This document shows positions 9,125-18,508 of a stretch of DNA of 64,000 bases, one piece after another. The stretch spans positions 26,111 to 90,110 of the forward strand of contig JBDRVV010000007.1 of NCBI GenBank assembly GCA_039802005.1. The letters are read 5' to 3'. How positions within the stretch are numbered: position 1 is the first letter of the stretch; each line of letters starts with the position of its first letter. The notes beneath the pieces were generated by a model. That model was not told where the DNA came from and ran no database searches. It worked only from the letters and a program-made list of their open reading frames with translations. The translations under genes were made by a program, and so were the position numbers. This DNA is from a candidate division WOR-3 bacterium (GTDB lineage Bacteria; Hydrothermota; Tepidihabitantia; SM23-42; JAOAFX01).

Positions 9125-10675
9125 ATGGAAAATGGGTATAAAAGAAAACAAATAAAATATTCTAATAAAATTTCATTATCACTTCTTATCAGGGCATTAT
9201 TGGGAAGGGCATCGGTTTTGAACATAATCGGAAAGAACACAACTGGTATAAAAGATATTCTGTATGGCATTAAGGCTGCCGAAAAAATTAAAGACTATAA
9301 GTTACTTGCGGACTGTTTTTTACAATTGAGTTATATTTATCATTCATTAAATAGTTATGAAGATATGTTTAAAACATCAGCGCGGGCGATTCGTTTTTAT
9401 AAGAAATGCAAAAATTATGAAGGGGTCGCAAATTGCTATAATATTATTGGACTTGTCTATTATGCGAAAGATAAATATTCGAAATCACTAACATATCATA
9501 ATAAATCCCTTAAGATAAACGAGAAAATTCATTATAATGAAGGCATAGCAACAAATTTTGTTAATATCGCAATTGTATATGATGCGCTCGGAGATTATAA
9601 AAAGGCATTGAAATTTTATAAAATTGGTTTGCGATTATTTGGTAAGGATAATGTTCGTGTTGGGTTTGCTTATGTTCTTAATAATATGGGAACGATTTAT
9701 CATTCTTTGGGAAAGAATGATAAAGCATTGGAATACTACAAAAAAGCTTTGAAAATCAGAGAAGAGATTTGTGATAATGAAGGCATCGCCGAAAGTTATA
9801 ATAATGTTGGTGTTATTTATTATGCTTATGGATTATATGATAAAGCAGTAGAGTATTTTTATAGGTCATTGTTGATAAAGAAGAAAATAGGGGCACTAAA
9901 AGGTCAGGCTACGGCGTATAATAATATAGGAAGTGTGTATATTGCTATGGGGAATTACAAAAAGGCGATTAAAAGTTTTGAAAAGGCAATAATACTCTGG
10001 GAAAAAATTGGTAATTTAAGCGGACAGGGAACAATCTATAACAATCTGGGTTATATATATCTGGTATTAGGCGATTATAACAGGGCACTTTGCTACCTGA
10101 AAAAGTCACTTAAAATCAATAGCAAAATTCAGGACCTTAACAGTGTTGTTGTTTGTTTGATCCATTTGGCCAATGTTAACATAATGTTACAAAATTTTGG
10201 GCGCGTCTTTAAATTATTGCAAAGGGCTGAAAAAATAGCCAATGAAATCGAAAAAAAGGATAGTTTAATGCGAATATATATTGCCTACTGCGAATTAATG
10301 GTTATAAAAAAGAAATTTATATGTGCAATGGAATATTGCAAGAAAGTACATAGATTAGCCAGTGAGACAAGTTCAAAAAAGGGGATGGGCGAGGCGATTT
10401 TTTTAAAGGCGAGAATTTATTCGGCACAGAACGGAGAAGATAGAAAAAGAATGGCAGAAAAAAAATTCATAGAGGCGATTAAGATTTTTGAATCTTTAGG
10501 ACAACAGTTTGAACTGGCAAAAACTTACTACTATTTTGGTGAAATGCTTAAGGATCAAGATAAATACGAAGCAAATGAATGTTTGAATAGGTCAGCAAAT
10601 ATCTTTAAAAAGATTGGTTCTGAAGTATGGTTAAGAAAAACGCAGTCTCTTCTTAGTGCAGAAGGTAATCAATAA
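9125..10675 (+). CDS. TPR-repeat protein (first of tandem pair)
   Basis: 516 residues of consecutive TPR units of about 40 residues, of the form GIAESYNNVGVIYYAYGLYDKAVEYF. This is the long-helix type found in LGN/Rapsyn-like and guanylate-cyclase-associated TPR proteins. There is no signal peptide, so it is probably cytoplasmic. The C-terminal about 130 residues are less regular (ERAIKIFESLGQQFELAKTYYYFGEML). A second TPR gene starts 1 nt after its stop. Such arrays in other bacteria often sit beside signalling enzymes, but none is fused here, so no function is assigned. Confidence 0.8.
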   Translation: MENGYKRKQIKYSNKISLSLLIRALLGRASVLNIIGKNTTGIKDILYGIKAAEKIKDYKLLADCFLQLSYIYHSLNSYEDMFKTSARAIRFYKKCKNYEGVANCYNIIGLVYYAKDKYSKSLTYHNKSLKINEKIHYNEGIATNFVNIAIVYDALGDYKKALKFYKIGLRLFGKDNVRVGFAYVLNNMGTIYHSLGKNDKALEYYKKALKIREEICDNEGIAESYNNVGVIYYAYGLYDKAVEYFYRSLLIKKKIGALKGQATAYNNIGSVYIAMGNYKKAIKSFEKAIILWEKIGNLSGQGTIYNNLGYIYLVLGDYNRALCYLKKSLKINSKIQDLNSVVVCLIHLANVNIMLQNFGRVFKLLQRAEKIANEIEKKDSLMRIYIAYCELMVIKKKFICAMEYCKKVHRLASETSSKKGMGEAIFLKARIYSAQNGEDRKRMAEKKFIEAIKIFESLGQQFELAKTYYYFGEMLKDQDKYEANECLNRSANIFKKIGSEVWLRKTQSLLSAEGNQ

Positions 10676-10676
10676 A

Positions 10677-11714
10677 ATGGATAAAGATAAGAGGAAGGAA
10701 CTTTTGATTAATGCGGTTACAAATAGGGCAGAAATATATGGGTTAATTGGGAAGTATGAAAAGGCGATTGAAGAGTATGATAAAATTCTCAGAATTTTCA
10801 AAAAACTTGATCGATCAATCAGAGTAGATATTATCCTTCGCATTTCTGGATTGTTAATTACGGGGAGATTGGATTTGAAAAATGCCCGCAGGTTTATATA
10901 TAAATTACAAAAATTTCCGGGAATAAAAAAATATCCTCATTTTGAAGCAAGAATTTTTAATCTACTGGGGGTAATCTGCCGGCGTGAACTCAATTATGCT
11001 CAAGCAGAAAAATATTTTCAAAAAGCATTGAATATATACAAAAAATTAAAAGATGATTATGGGATGAACGGGGTTTTGAGTAATATTGCCCTGCTTGCTT
11101 TTAACCGGGATGAGTATGATAACGCCCTGCACTACTATAATAAATGTCTTCTTTTGGATAAGAAGATTAATGATAAGTTGGGGATGGCAACGACATTTAA
11201 TAATATTGGACTTGTTTATCAAGAAATAGGCGATTATAAAAAAGCAATACAATATTATAATAAAGCTTTAATCGCAGCGGAAAAAACCGGATATAGAATG
11301 GGTGTAGGTTCAGCATTGGGTAATTGTGGTGCAGTTTTTGAAAAACAGGGTGATTATCCAAAAGCGATAGAATATTACAAAAAGAACTTCCAAATCGCAA
11401 AAGAACTCGGATTTCGGAGACAGCTCGGTATTTCTTCGGGCCTGCTCGGCAAGGTTTTTATTATTAATGGTGAATATACCCAGGCACTCAAATTTTTGAA
11501 AATTGCATTTGCCATATTCCAGGAATTAAACGATATTAGTAGAATGACCCTGGCACAAATCCATCTGGGCATTACTTATACAAAATTACGACAATATGCT
11601 AAGGCAGGTGTTCATCTTTACAGGGCAGAGCAGAATGCAATGAAAATGAATGATAAAAAGTTGCTTTCTTTGGTCAAGTCTGCTATAGTTGATTTAGAAA
11701 AAAACAAAAAATAG
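10677..11714 (+). CDS. TPR-repeat protein (second of tandem pair)
   Basis: 345 residues with at least six TPR units (MATTFNNIGLVYQEIGDYKKAIQYY and similar), closely related in style to the preceding gene. ATG 10677 lies 1 nt after the upstream stop, with GAAGG 11 nt ahead, and is preferred to the in-frame GTG at 10656 that overlaps the previous gene. No signal peptide is seen. It probably works with its partner as a multi-protein scaffold; no catalytic domain is visible. Confidence 0.8.
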   Translation: MDKDKRKELLINAVTNRAEIYGLIGKYEKAIEEYDKILRIFKKLDRSIRVDIILRISGLLITGRLDLKNARRFIYKLQKFPGIKKYPHFEARIFNLLGVICRRELNYAQAEKYFQKALNIYKKLKDDYGMNGVLSNIALLAFNRDEYDNALHYYNKCLLLDKKINDKLGMATTFNNIGLVYQEIGDYKKAIQYYNKALIAAEKTGYRMGVGSALGNCGAVFEKQGDYPKAIEYYKKNFQIAKELGFRRQLGISSGLLGKVFIINGEYTQALKFLKIAFAIFQELNDISRMTLAQIHLGITYTKLRQYAKAGVHLYRAEQNAMKMNDKKLLSLVKSAIVDLEKNKK

Positions 11715-11720
11715 GTTTTC

Positions 11721-11769
11721 TTGACTTTTGTAAATTTTTCGCTATAATTGGTTGAAGGAGGTTATTATT
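11721..11769 (+). promoter_or_regulatory. Promoter and ribosome-binding site of P5C dehydrogenase-glnA
   Basis: TTGACT (11721-11726), 16 nt, TATAAT (11743-11748), then a strong Shine-Dalgarno GAAGGAGGT (11754-11762), 7 nt before ATG 11770. The leader is about 15 nt, so this operon uses a leadered transcript. The ribosome-binding site rules out the in-frame TTG at 11752. Confidence 0.85.
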
Positions 11770-13335
11770 ATGAAACCATTTAGGAATGAGAAATATACTG
11801 ATTTTACAATCGCAGAAAACAGAAAAAAGATGGAAAAAGCCCTTGCTGAGGTTGAGGCACAATTTGGCAGGGAATATGATATCATCATCGGTGGTAAAAG
11901 GGTTAAGACAAATAATAAATTGATTTCATATAATCCATCAAAAAAAGACCAGGTCGTAGGTGTTTTCCAGAAGGCAGATGAAAAGATTGCGGAACAGGCA
12001 ATGGCTGCGGCATTGGAGACATTCAAGACCTGGCAATATACGCCTGCAAAGGTCAGGGCAAATTATCTATTTAAAATGGCAAATATTATGCGTAAGAGAA
12101 GACTGGAACTCGACTCCTGGCTTGTTTTTGAGGCAGGGAAAAACTGGAATGAGGCAGATGCAGATATTGCTGAGGCAATAGATTTTTGTGAATACTATGG
12201 CAGGGAAGCATTAAGATATGATAAGGGTCCAAAACTCCTTCAATATCCAGGTGAAAAGGATGTGCAGGTTTATATCCCATTAGGTGTAGGAATTGTTATC
12301 CCACCCTGGAACTTCCCGATGGCAATTTTGACCGGTATGACGACCGCAGCATTTGTAAGCGGAAACACGGTAATTTTGAAACCCTCAAGTGATACACCAA
12401 CAATTGCCTATAAATTTATGGAAGTGGTGGAAGAAGCGGGTGTTCCATCCGGGGTTGTAAATTTTATGACTGGTTCAGGTGCACTTGCCGGTGATTATCT
12501 TGTGCGTCATCCAAAGACAAGATTTATCGCCTTCACTGGCTCAAAAGAAGTTGGTCTGCGGATCGTTGAACAGGCGGCAAAGACCCAGCCCGGACAGATA
12601 TGGATAAAAAGGGTAGTTGCTGAAATGGGTGGTAAAGATGCAATTATAGTGGATTCTGAGGCAGATATTGATAGTGCAGTCAACGGTGTCCTTGTTTCTG
12701 CCTTTGGTTATCAGGGGCAGAAATGTTCTGCCTGCTCAAGGCTTATCCTTGATGATAAGATTTATGAAAAATTTATGGAGAAGTTTGTTCCCAGGGTTGA
12801 GGCCATTAAAGTTGGACCAGTAAAGTATTTTGAAAATTATATGGGACCGGTAATAAGCCAGAGTGCCTACAACTCAATAATGGAATACATAAAGATTGGA
12901 AAATCCGAAGGCAGACTCGTTTGTGGTGGTGAGCCGGCAGGTGATGAGGGATGGTTTATCAGACCTACCGTGATTGAGATTGATAGTCCGAAGGCGAGGA
13001 TATTCCAGGAAGAGATATTTGGACCTGTCCTTGCTGTGATAAGGGCTCGTAATTATGACCATGCAATAGAACTTGCCAATGATTCTGAATATGGTCTCAC
13101 CGGTGCAGTATATACAAAGAATCGCAAGAAGATTGAAAGGGCAAAGAAGGAATTCTTTGTTGGCAATCTTTATATAAATCGGAAATGCACGGGCGCACTC
13201 GTTGGTGTCCATCCATTCGGTGGTTTCAATATGTCAGGAACCGATTCCAAGGCAGGAGGTCCTGATTATTTACTATTATTCACCCAGGCAAAATCAATCG
13301 CTGAGTATGTAGGAATCAAGAAGAGGAAAAAATGA
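11770..13335 (+). CDS. 1-pyrroline-5-carboxylate dehydrogenase
   Basis: 521-residue aldehyde dehydrogenase of the proline-catabolism type (RocA/PruA). It oxidises glutamate semialdehyde (P5C) to glutamate with NAD. Visible motifs are the NAD-fold segments (IPPWNFPMA, FTGSKEVG), the catalytic Glu in AEMGGKDAI, the nucleophile Cys in YQGQKCSACSR and the C-terminal HPFGGFNMSGT. It lacks the proline dehydrogenase domain of PutA. Its stop codon overlaps the glnA start, so glutamate production is paired with glutamine synthesis. Confidence 0.93.
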   Translation: MKPFRNEKYTDFTIAENRKKMEKALAEVEAQFGREYDIIIGGKRVKTNNKLISYNPSKKDQVVGVFQKADEKIAEQAMAAALETFKTWQYTPAKVRANYLFKMANIMRKRRLELDSWLVFEAGKNWNEADADIAEAIDFCEYYGREALRYDKGPKLLQYPGEKDVQVYIPLGVGIVIPPWNFPMAILTGMTTAAFVSGNTVILKPSSDTPTIAYKFMEVVEEAGVPSGVVNFMTGSGALAGDYLVRHPKTRFIAFTGSKEVGLRIVEQAAKTQPGQIWIKRVVAEMGGKDAIIVDSEADIDSAVNGVLVSAFGYQGQKCSACSRLILDDKIYEKFMEKFVPRVEAIKVGPVKYFENYMGPVISQSAYNSIMEYIKIGKSEGRLVCGGEPAGDEGWFIRPTVIEIDSPKARIFQEEIFGPVLAVIRARNYDHAIELANDSEYGLTGAVYTKNRKKIERAKKEFFVGNLYINRKCTGALVGVHPFGGFNMSGTDSKAGGPDYLLLFTQAKSIAEYVGIKKRKK

Positions 13336-14651
13336 CTGAAAACGAAATAATTAAAGAGATAAAAAAGAATGATATAAAATTCATTGACCTCTGGTTTTCA
13401 GATATCCTCGGGTCAATAAAGAATGTAACGATTACAATTGTAGAATTACAAAAGGCACTAAGAGATGGGATATGGTTTGATGGCTCGTCAGTGGAAGGGT
13501 TCGGCAGGATATGTGAAAGTGATATGTTCTTAAGGCCTGACCTTGATACATTCCGGATAATACCATGGAATGCAGAAAAGACTGCAAGATTTATCTGTGA
13601 TGTATATGGTCCTGACCACAAGCCTTCAGTGGTTGACCCGCGTGGCTTACTCAAAAAGGTCCTTTCAAATCTTAAAAAAGATGGTATGGAATTTAATGTC
13701 GGTGCGGAACTTGAATTTTACTTATTCCAGCGTGATGGTTCAAGGATTACACCTTTACTACATGACCAGGTTGGATACTTTGACTTAGGTGGTGATTTAG
13801 CATTACGGGTACGTAAACAGATGTGTGAAAAACTATCGGAATTCGGTATCGTGGTTGAAGCAGGCCACCATGAAGTAGGGAAGAGCCAGCACGAGATTGA
13901 CTTAAGATATACTGATGCACTACAACTTGCAGATAATATTCTGACGGCAAAGATGGTGATAAAACGTATTGCCGAAGAACACAATCTCTATGCGACATTT
14001 ATGCCTAAGCCATTGTTCGGAATGGCAGGTTGCGGAATGCATACCCATCAGAGTATATTCAAGAATGGGAAAAATATATTTGCGGACCCGAAGGATGATT
14101 ATGGTCTTTCTGAGACAGCCTACCATTACCTTGCAGGTCTTTTAGCTCACATAAAAGAGATTTCCGCGGTGATTTCACCCATAGTAAATTCTTATAAGAG
14201 GCTGGTATCTGGTTTTGAGGCACCGGTCTATATCTGCTGGGGAAGGATGAATCGCTCAGCACTGGTGCGTGTTCCTCAGATCACGAAGAATAGATTGAAT
14301 AGTACCCGTCTTGAGCTCCGTTCAGTTGACCCCTGCACAAATCCCTATCTTGCATTCAGTGTTATCCTTGAGGCTGGTATTGATGGTGTGAAGAGAAAAT
14401 TGAAACCACCAAAACCGGTTGAAGAAGATGTTTATCATCTTGAGAGTATGGATTTACAATCCAAGGGTATTGATGTTCTTCCAAGGTCATTATGGGAGGC
14501 ATTGCAATATTACCATAAGAGTAATCTTGTAAAAAGGACATTTGGTGAGACACTCTTTGAAAAATACTACGAGATAAAAACGCGGGAATGGAATGAATAC
14601 TCAATCCAGGTCTCAAAATGGGAGGTTGATAAGTATTTGGAGATATATTAA
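13332..14651 (+). CDS. glnA: Glutamine synthetase type I
   Basis: 439 residues, the GSI length. It carries the N-terminal latch (FDGSSVEGF), the metal/ATP site (ELEFYLFQRDG, then GMHTHQS), the glutamate/ATP motif (NSYKRLVSGFEAPVYICWG) and LELRSVDPCTNPYLAF. The sequence after the substrate motif has PVEEDVYHLES rather than the NLYDLPPEE adenylylation site, and no large insert. This suggests GSI-alpha-like, non-adenylylated regulation (inference). ATGA overlap with P5C dehydrogenase. Confidence 0.95.
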   Translation: MTENEIIKEIKKNDIKFIDLWFSDILGSIKNVTITIVELQKALRDGIWFDGSSVEGFGRICESDMFLRPDLDTFRIIPWNAEKTARFICDVYGPDHKPSVVDPRGLLKKVLSNLKKDGMEFNVGAELEFYLFQRDGSRITPLLHDQVGYFDLGGDLALRVRKQMCEKLSEFGIVVEAGHHEVGKSQHEIDLRYTDALQLADNILTAKMVIKRIAEEHNLYATFMPKPLFGMAGCGMHTHQSIFKNGKNIFADPKDDYGLSETAYHYLAGLLAHIKEISAVISPIVNSYKRLVSGFEAPVYICWGRMNRSALVRVPQITKNRLNSTRLELRSVDPCTNPYLAFSVILEAGIDGVKRKLKPPKPVEEDVYHLESMDLQSKGIDVLPRSLWEALQYYHKSNLVKRTFGETLFEKYYEIKTREWNEYSIQVSKWEVDKYLEIY

Positions 14652-14740
14652 ATAGAGGGCTAAAGAGGGATAAAGAAGGCTAAAGAGGGCGGTAGAAGGC
14701 GATACAGGGCAGTAAAGGGCAATAGAGGGCGAAAAAAGGC
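14651..14740. repeat. 10-nt tandem repeat, nine degenerate units
   Basis: Starting at the last base of the glnA stop codon, nine units of exactly 10 nt run in phase. Consensus is roughly nAtAgAGGGC (for example AATAGAGGGC, TAAAGAGGGC, AGTAAAGGGC). Only the AGGGC core is well conserved. The 10-nt period is close to one helical turn. No ORF of interest spans it. Confidence 0.8.
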
Positions 14741-14854
14741 AAGCGATTCTTGTATTAGAATTATGTTTCCAATTTGGAATTTGATCTCACCCTCCATACA
14801 TCAAATCCCTCACCCTTGTGGGAGTCCCCTTTCTAAGATTCCTCTTTTCTCTCT

Positions 14855-14873
14855 CCCCCTTTCTTAAAGGGGG
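14855..14873. repeat. C-rich/G-rich palindrome
   Basis: CCCCCTTT (14855-14862), CTT loop, AAAGGGGG (14866-14873). A second copy with 7-nt arms is at 14919-14937. No T-run follows, so a terminator role is not clear; they look like dispersed palindromes. Confidence 0.65.
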
Positions 14874-15107
14874 ATAAGGTATTTAGGGGCAATAAGACGC
14901 AATTGGTTGAGATCCTCTCCCCCTTCCTTAAAGGGGGATAAAGGGGGATTGGACGATAAGCAAAACCCTATTACGAAACGGGCTGCGAAACCGTTCAATG
15001 AAAGACAAAAACTAAATTTTTTAATTTGGTGTTTGGAATTTGGGATTTATTCCTGTGTGGGCGCTCGGGGCAAATCTAAACATTATAACAAGTGGCTAAA
15101 ATAAATC

Positions 15108-15163
15108 TGTAGGAGCCGCTTCCCAGCAGCGATATAATGTCGTGGTTGGAAACAGCTCCTACA
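15108..15163. repeat. Inverted-repeat element TGTAGGAGC...GCTCCTACA
   Basis: Perfect 9-nt terminal inverted repeats (15108-15116 and 15155-15163) flank 38 nt. The left end (GTAGGAGCCGCTTCCCAGCAGCGAT) matches the layout of the GTAG...GAT hairpin family seen at 42565-42590. It looks like a small non-autonomous repeat. Confidence 0.65.
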
Positions 15164-15422
15164 ATATTCCTGTTTGACCGTTTGACAATTGCATTATTGT
15201 CCTGTAACCATTTTTATTTAGGTTTTTCTCCAAAAAGTTGGGAGATTTGCTGGATAAAAATGTTTGAAATGCAAAATTTTCAGGTTAGGGGTAGATTGGA
15301 GTTAATTCGTAAGAATTTTATTCCATTTTCAACCGACACTTATTATTATTCCACAATTTTAGAATTATGGAATAATGGAATGGTGAAGAAATGTTAAAAT
15401 AAGGTGATTTGATAAAATATCA

Positions 15423-15455
15423 TTGATTTTTATGAAAATCTGGATATCATTATTT
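15423..15455 (+). promoter_or_regulatory. Leaderless-type promoter of guaA-purF
   Basis: TTGATT (15423-15428), 16 nt, TATCAT (15445-15450), 5 nt, ATG 15456. There is no ribosome-binding site. The -35 and -10 lie inside what would be coding sequence if the in-frame TTG at 15423 were used as start. Confidence 0.75.
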
Positions 15456-16958
15456 ATGATAGCAGTAATCGATTTTGGCTCCCAGTATACCCAGTTGATT
15501 GCCCGCAGGGTAAGGGAATGTGGGGTATTTTCAGAGATCTTCAGTTGTTTTATTGATAGATTAAAGACCGAAAATCTTGAAGGTATCATTCTCTCCGGTG
15601 GTCCGGGTAGCGTCTATGAGTCTGATATTAAAGTATTTAAACAATTCTTTGAATACAATGTCCCGGTTTTAGGGATATGTTATGGCCTGCAATTGACAGC
15701 TCAAATGTTCGGCGGTAAGGTCCAACACACAAAATGCCGTGAATATGGACCTGCGGAGATTAAAATTAGGAATAACCTTTTGTTTGAAGGCCTACCGGTT
15801 AGATTTAAAGTCTGGATGAGCCACGGCGATTCAGTAGTTACATTGCCCCCGCGAGCAAAGGTAATCGCATCAACCGATACTACACCGATTGCCGGTCTCC
15901 AGTTGAGAAACTTTTATGGTGTCCAGTTTCATCCGGAAGTTAGACATACGCAATATGGTATGAAAATAATAAATAATTTTCTATTTAGAATCTGCAAGGC
16001 AAAGAAGACCTGGTCAATGGGAAAGTTTATAAACGAAAAGATAAAAGAGATAAGAGAAACCGTTGGTGATAAAAAGGCAATCTGCGCAATAAGTGGGGGA
16101 ATTGATTCTACCGTAGCCGGTGTTCTGACATCCAGGGCGATCGGGAGCAAATTTGTGGGCATATTTGTTGATAATGGTTTGTTAAGATATAATGAACGAG
16201 AAGAGGTTGAAAGGAATTTGAAAAATAGAATGCATTTGATAGTTGTTGATGCGAGGAAGAGATTTTTGAACAAATTAAGTGGGATAAAAGAACCGGAACA
16301 GAAACGTAAAATTATTGGCAACGAATTTATTAAAATTTTTGAAGAAGAAGCGAGCAAGATAAAAGGTGTGGAATATTTAATCCAGGGGACATTGTATCCT
16401 GATGTCATAGAATCCGGAAAGGGTATCGGACCTTCAGCAGTGATCAAGAGCCATCACAATGTCGGAGGATTGCCTGAAAAAATGCACCTGAAGATTATTG
16501 AGCCATTGAGGATGCTTTTTAAAGACGAGGTTCGGGAAATAGCAAGAAGATTGAGGATGCCAGAGACATTTATCCAGAGAAAACCATTCCCGGGACCGGG
16601 TCTTGCCGTGCGCATTGTCGGGGAGATTAATGAACAAAAACTTGAAACATTAAGACAGGCAGATAGAATCTTACAGGAAGAGGCACAAAAATTAAAGAAT
16701 TATAAAGATATATGGCAGATTTTTGCCGTGCTTTTGCCTTTAGGGAGTGTGGGTGTAATGGGTGATAAAAGGACCTATGAGAATGTGTGTGCAATAAGGG
16801 CGGTCTATAGTGAGGATGGGATGACAGCAGACTGGGTTAAATTACCGGACTATTTTTTGCGACAGGTTTCAAGCCGCATTACCAATGAAGTAAAGGGTAT
16901 AAACCGGGTTGTTTACGATATTACATCTAAACCACCCGCAACAATAGAATGGGAGTGA
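15456..16958 (+). CDS. guaA: GMP synthase (glutamine-hydrolysing)
   Basis: 500 residues converting XMP to GMP with glutamine. The N-terminal class I amidotransferase has the nucleophile in GICYGLQL and the His-Glu pair in FHPEVRHTQYG. The ATP pyrophosphatase domain has the PP-loop SGGIDSTVAG. The C-terminal dimerisation domain ends TSKPPATIEWE. The start at 15456 gives MIAVIDFGSQYTQLIARR, matching the family N-terminus; the 11 extra residues from TTG 15423 are promoter sequence. purF starts 2 nt after the stop. Confidence 0.96.
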   Translation: MIAVIDFGSQYTQLIARRVRECGVFSEIFSCFIDRLKTENLEGIILSGGPGSVYESDIKVFKQFFEYNVPVLGICYGLQLTAQMFGGKVQHTKCREYGPAEIKIRNNLLFEGLPVRFKVWMSHGDSVVTLPPRAKVIASTDTTPIAGLQLRNFYGVQFHPEVRHTQYGMKIINNFLFRICKAKKTWSMGKFINEKIKEIRETVGDKKAICAISGGIDSTVAGVLTSRAIGSKFVGIFVDNGLLRYNEREEVERNLKNRMHLIVVDARKRFLNKLSGIKEPEQKRKIIGNEFIKIFEEEASKIKGVEYLIQGTLYPDVIESGKGIGPSAVIKSHHNVGGLPEKMHLKIIEPLRMLFKDEVREIARRLRMPETFIQRKPFPGPGLAVRIVGEINEQKLETLRQADRILQEEAQKLKNYKDIWQIFAVLLPLGSVGVMGDKRTYENVCAIRAVYSEDGMTADWVKLPDYFLRQVSSRITNEVKGINRVVYDITSKPPATIEWE

Positions 16959-16959
16959 T

Positions 16960-18384
16960 ATGTGTGGTATAATCGGGATAATTGGTAAAGGAAGGGCGAT
17001 TGATTATATTTATCCCGGTTTGATTGCATTACAACACCGGGGACAGGATGCAGCCGGCGCGGTGACATACGAACAAACTTTCCACTTGAAAAAAGGGCAG
17101 GGGCTGGTTACAAATGTTTTTAATTCGAAGAACATTGCCCGCCTTGATGGTGATATCGGCATCGGTCATGTGCGCTATCCTACAGTGGGACCCGGTGGCA
17201 TTGAAGATGCCCAGCCATTTGTGTTGACTGTACCTTACGGTATCGCCCTTGCGCACAATGGTAATTTGGTCAATTATTTTGATTTAAAGAAAGAAATAAT
17301 TGAAAAGGATTTAAGATATCTGAATTCAAATTGTGATGCGGAAATTATATTGAATATTCTTTCAATTGAACTTTCAAAAATGGATTTGAGTAAATTTAAT
17401 GCCGATTTATTATTCCAGGCACTCAAACGAGTATATGATAAATTGATTGGTAGTTTTGCAGTGGTCTGTATTATCGCAGGAAAGGGTCTACTTGCCTTCA
17501 GGGATAAGAATGGAATAAAACCCCTTGTCTATGCACCAAATGGTGAAGGTTACACCTTTGCCTCAGAGAGTGTAGCACTTGATATGCTTGGATGTTCAGA
17601 ATTCAAAGATGTAGAACCGGGTGAAGCAATATTTATTGATACACACAATAATGTATTTTCAAAAAAGATTCATAATGGGAAAAAGGCAACCTGCATATTT
17701 GAATATGTATATTTTGCAAGACCGGATTCGGTTATTGATGGAATAGGTGTTTATGAAGCACGGTTAAGATTGGGCGAAGAACTTGGAAAGGAATGTCTGA
17801 AGGCCGGGATAAAACCTGATGTTGTAGTTCCTGTTCCCGATACTGCCCGGGGATCTGCCCAGATGGTAGCAGAAGTCTTAAAGGTGAAACATCGTGAAGG
17901 TTTGATAAAGAATCGTTATATCTACCGAACATTTATTATGCCTACCCAGGAGAAAAGAATTGAATCAGTGCGTATGAAACTGAATGTAATAAAATCAGAA
18001 ATCAAGAATAAAAAAGTTCTACTAATAGATGATTCAATCGTTCGCGGTAATACATCAAAAGAGATAATCGGATTGATACGGAGTGCCGGAGCGAAAGAGG
18101 TTTATTTTGGTGTTTATTCACCACCCCTTAAATATCCCTGCGTCTATGGAATAGATATGCAGACCAGGGGTGAATTTATTGCCCGAAATAAATCAGTTGA
18201 AGAAATAAAAAAGACAATCGGCGCAGACGCTTTGATATATCAATCCGTGGAGGGATTGATAAAAGGTGTAGGAATGGGTACCACAGATTTTTGCACTGCC
18301 TGTTTTGCTGGTGATTATCCTACTGAAATATCAGAAGGATTTTTGGAAAAGATTGAAAGAGATAGAATAAAAAAGGCAAATTAG
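16960..18384 (+). CDS. purF: Amidophosphoribosyltransferase
   Basis: 474 residues catalysing the first committed step of purine synthesis (PRPP plus glutamine to phosphoribosylamine). The sequence begins MCGIIGIIG, so Cys2 becomes the N-terminal nucleophile after Met removal and no propeptide is present. LQHRGQDAAG, the glutaminase core and the PRPP loop VLLIDDSIVRGNTSKE are all visible. GGGAGTG precedes the ATG. It forms a purine pair with guaA, an unusual but sensible arrangement. Confidence 0.96.
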   Translation: MCGIIGIIGKGRAIDYIYPGLIALQHRGQDAAGAVTYEQTFHLKKGQGLVTNVFNSKNIARLDGDIGIGHVRYPTVGPGGIEDAQPFVLTVPYGIALAHNGNLVNYFDLKKEIIEKDLRYLNSNCDAEIILNILSIELSKMDLSKFNADLLFQALKRVYDKLIGSFAVVCIIAGKGLLAFRDKNGIKPLVYAPNGEGYTFASESVALDMLGCSEFKDVEPGEAIFIDTHNNVFSKKIHNGKKATCIFEYVYFARPDSVIDGIGVYEARLRLGEELGKECLKAGIKPDVVVPVPDTARGSAQMVAEVLKVKHREGLIKNRYIYRTFIMPTQEKRIESVRMKLNVIKSEIKNKKVLLIDDSIVRGNTSKEIIGLIRSAGAKEVYFGVYSPPLKYPCVYGIDMQTRGEFIARNKSVEEIKKTIGADALIYQSVEGLIKGVGMGTTDFCTACFAGDYPTEISEGFLEKIERDRIKKAN

Positions 18385-18508
18385 GGCAATTAATGACAAA
18401 AAGAAAGGCTAAAATTGTGAACCCGAAGATTTACTTTACATTTGTAGATTTAGAATTAGATGTGCAACACCTTTTGTGAGGGATTAGTAAACTAAAAATA
18501 TTTTACTC

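Larger units (their letters stand above)
14741..15422. other. Repeat-rich intergenic region
   Basis: About 680 nt without a convincing gene; short ORFs here have no ribosome-binding site and no protein-like composition. It holds two CCCCCTTT/AAAGGGGG-type palindromes (14855-14873 and 14919-14937). At 15021-15050 there is a TTTGGTGTTTGGAATTTGGG stretch that is the reverse complement of a repeat found inside two secreted-protein genes. It also holds a 9-nt inverted repeat element at 15108-15163. Confidence 0.7.

Noticed and set aside
9125..11714. The two TPR genes as one gene split by a frameshift
   Set aside because: The second has its own ATG 1 nt after the stop, a ribosome-binding site and a clean new N-terminus.
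14855..14937. Rho-independent terminators after glnA
   Set aside because: Stems are good but no T-run follows, and the copies lie more than 200 nt from the gene.
14907..15397. Small ORFs in the guaA upstream gap
   Set aside because: They span palindromes and repeat DNA, lack ribosome-binding sites and give no protein-like composition.
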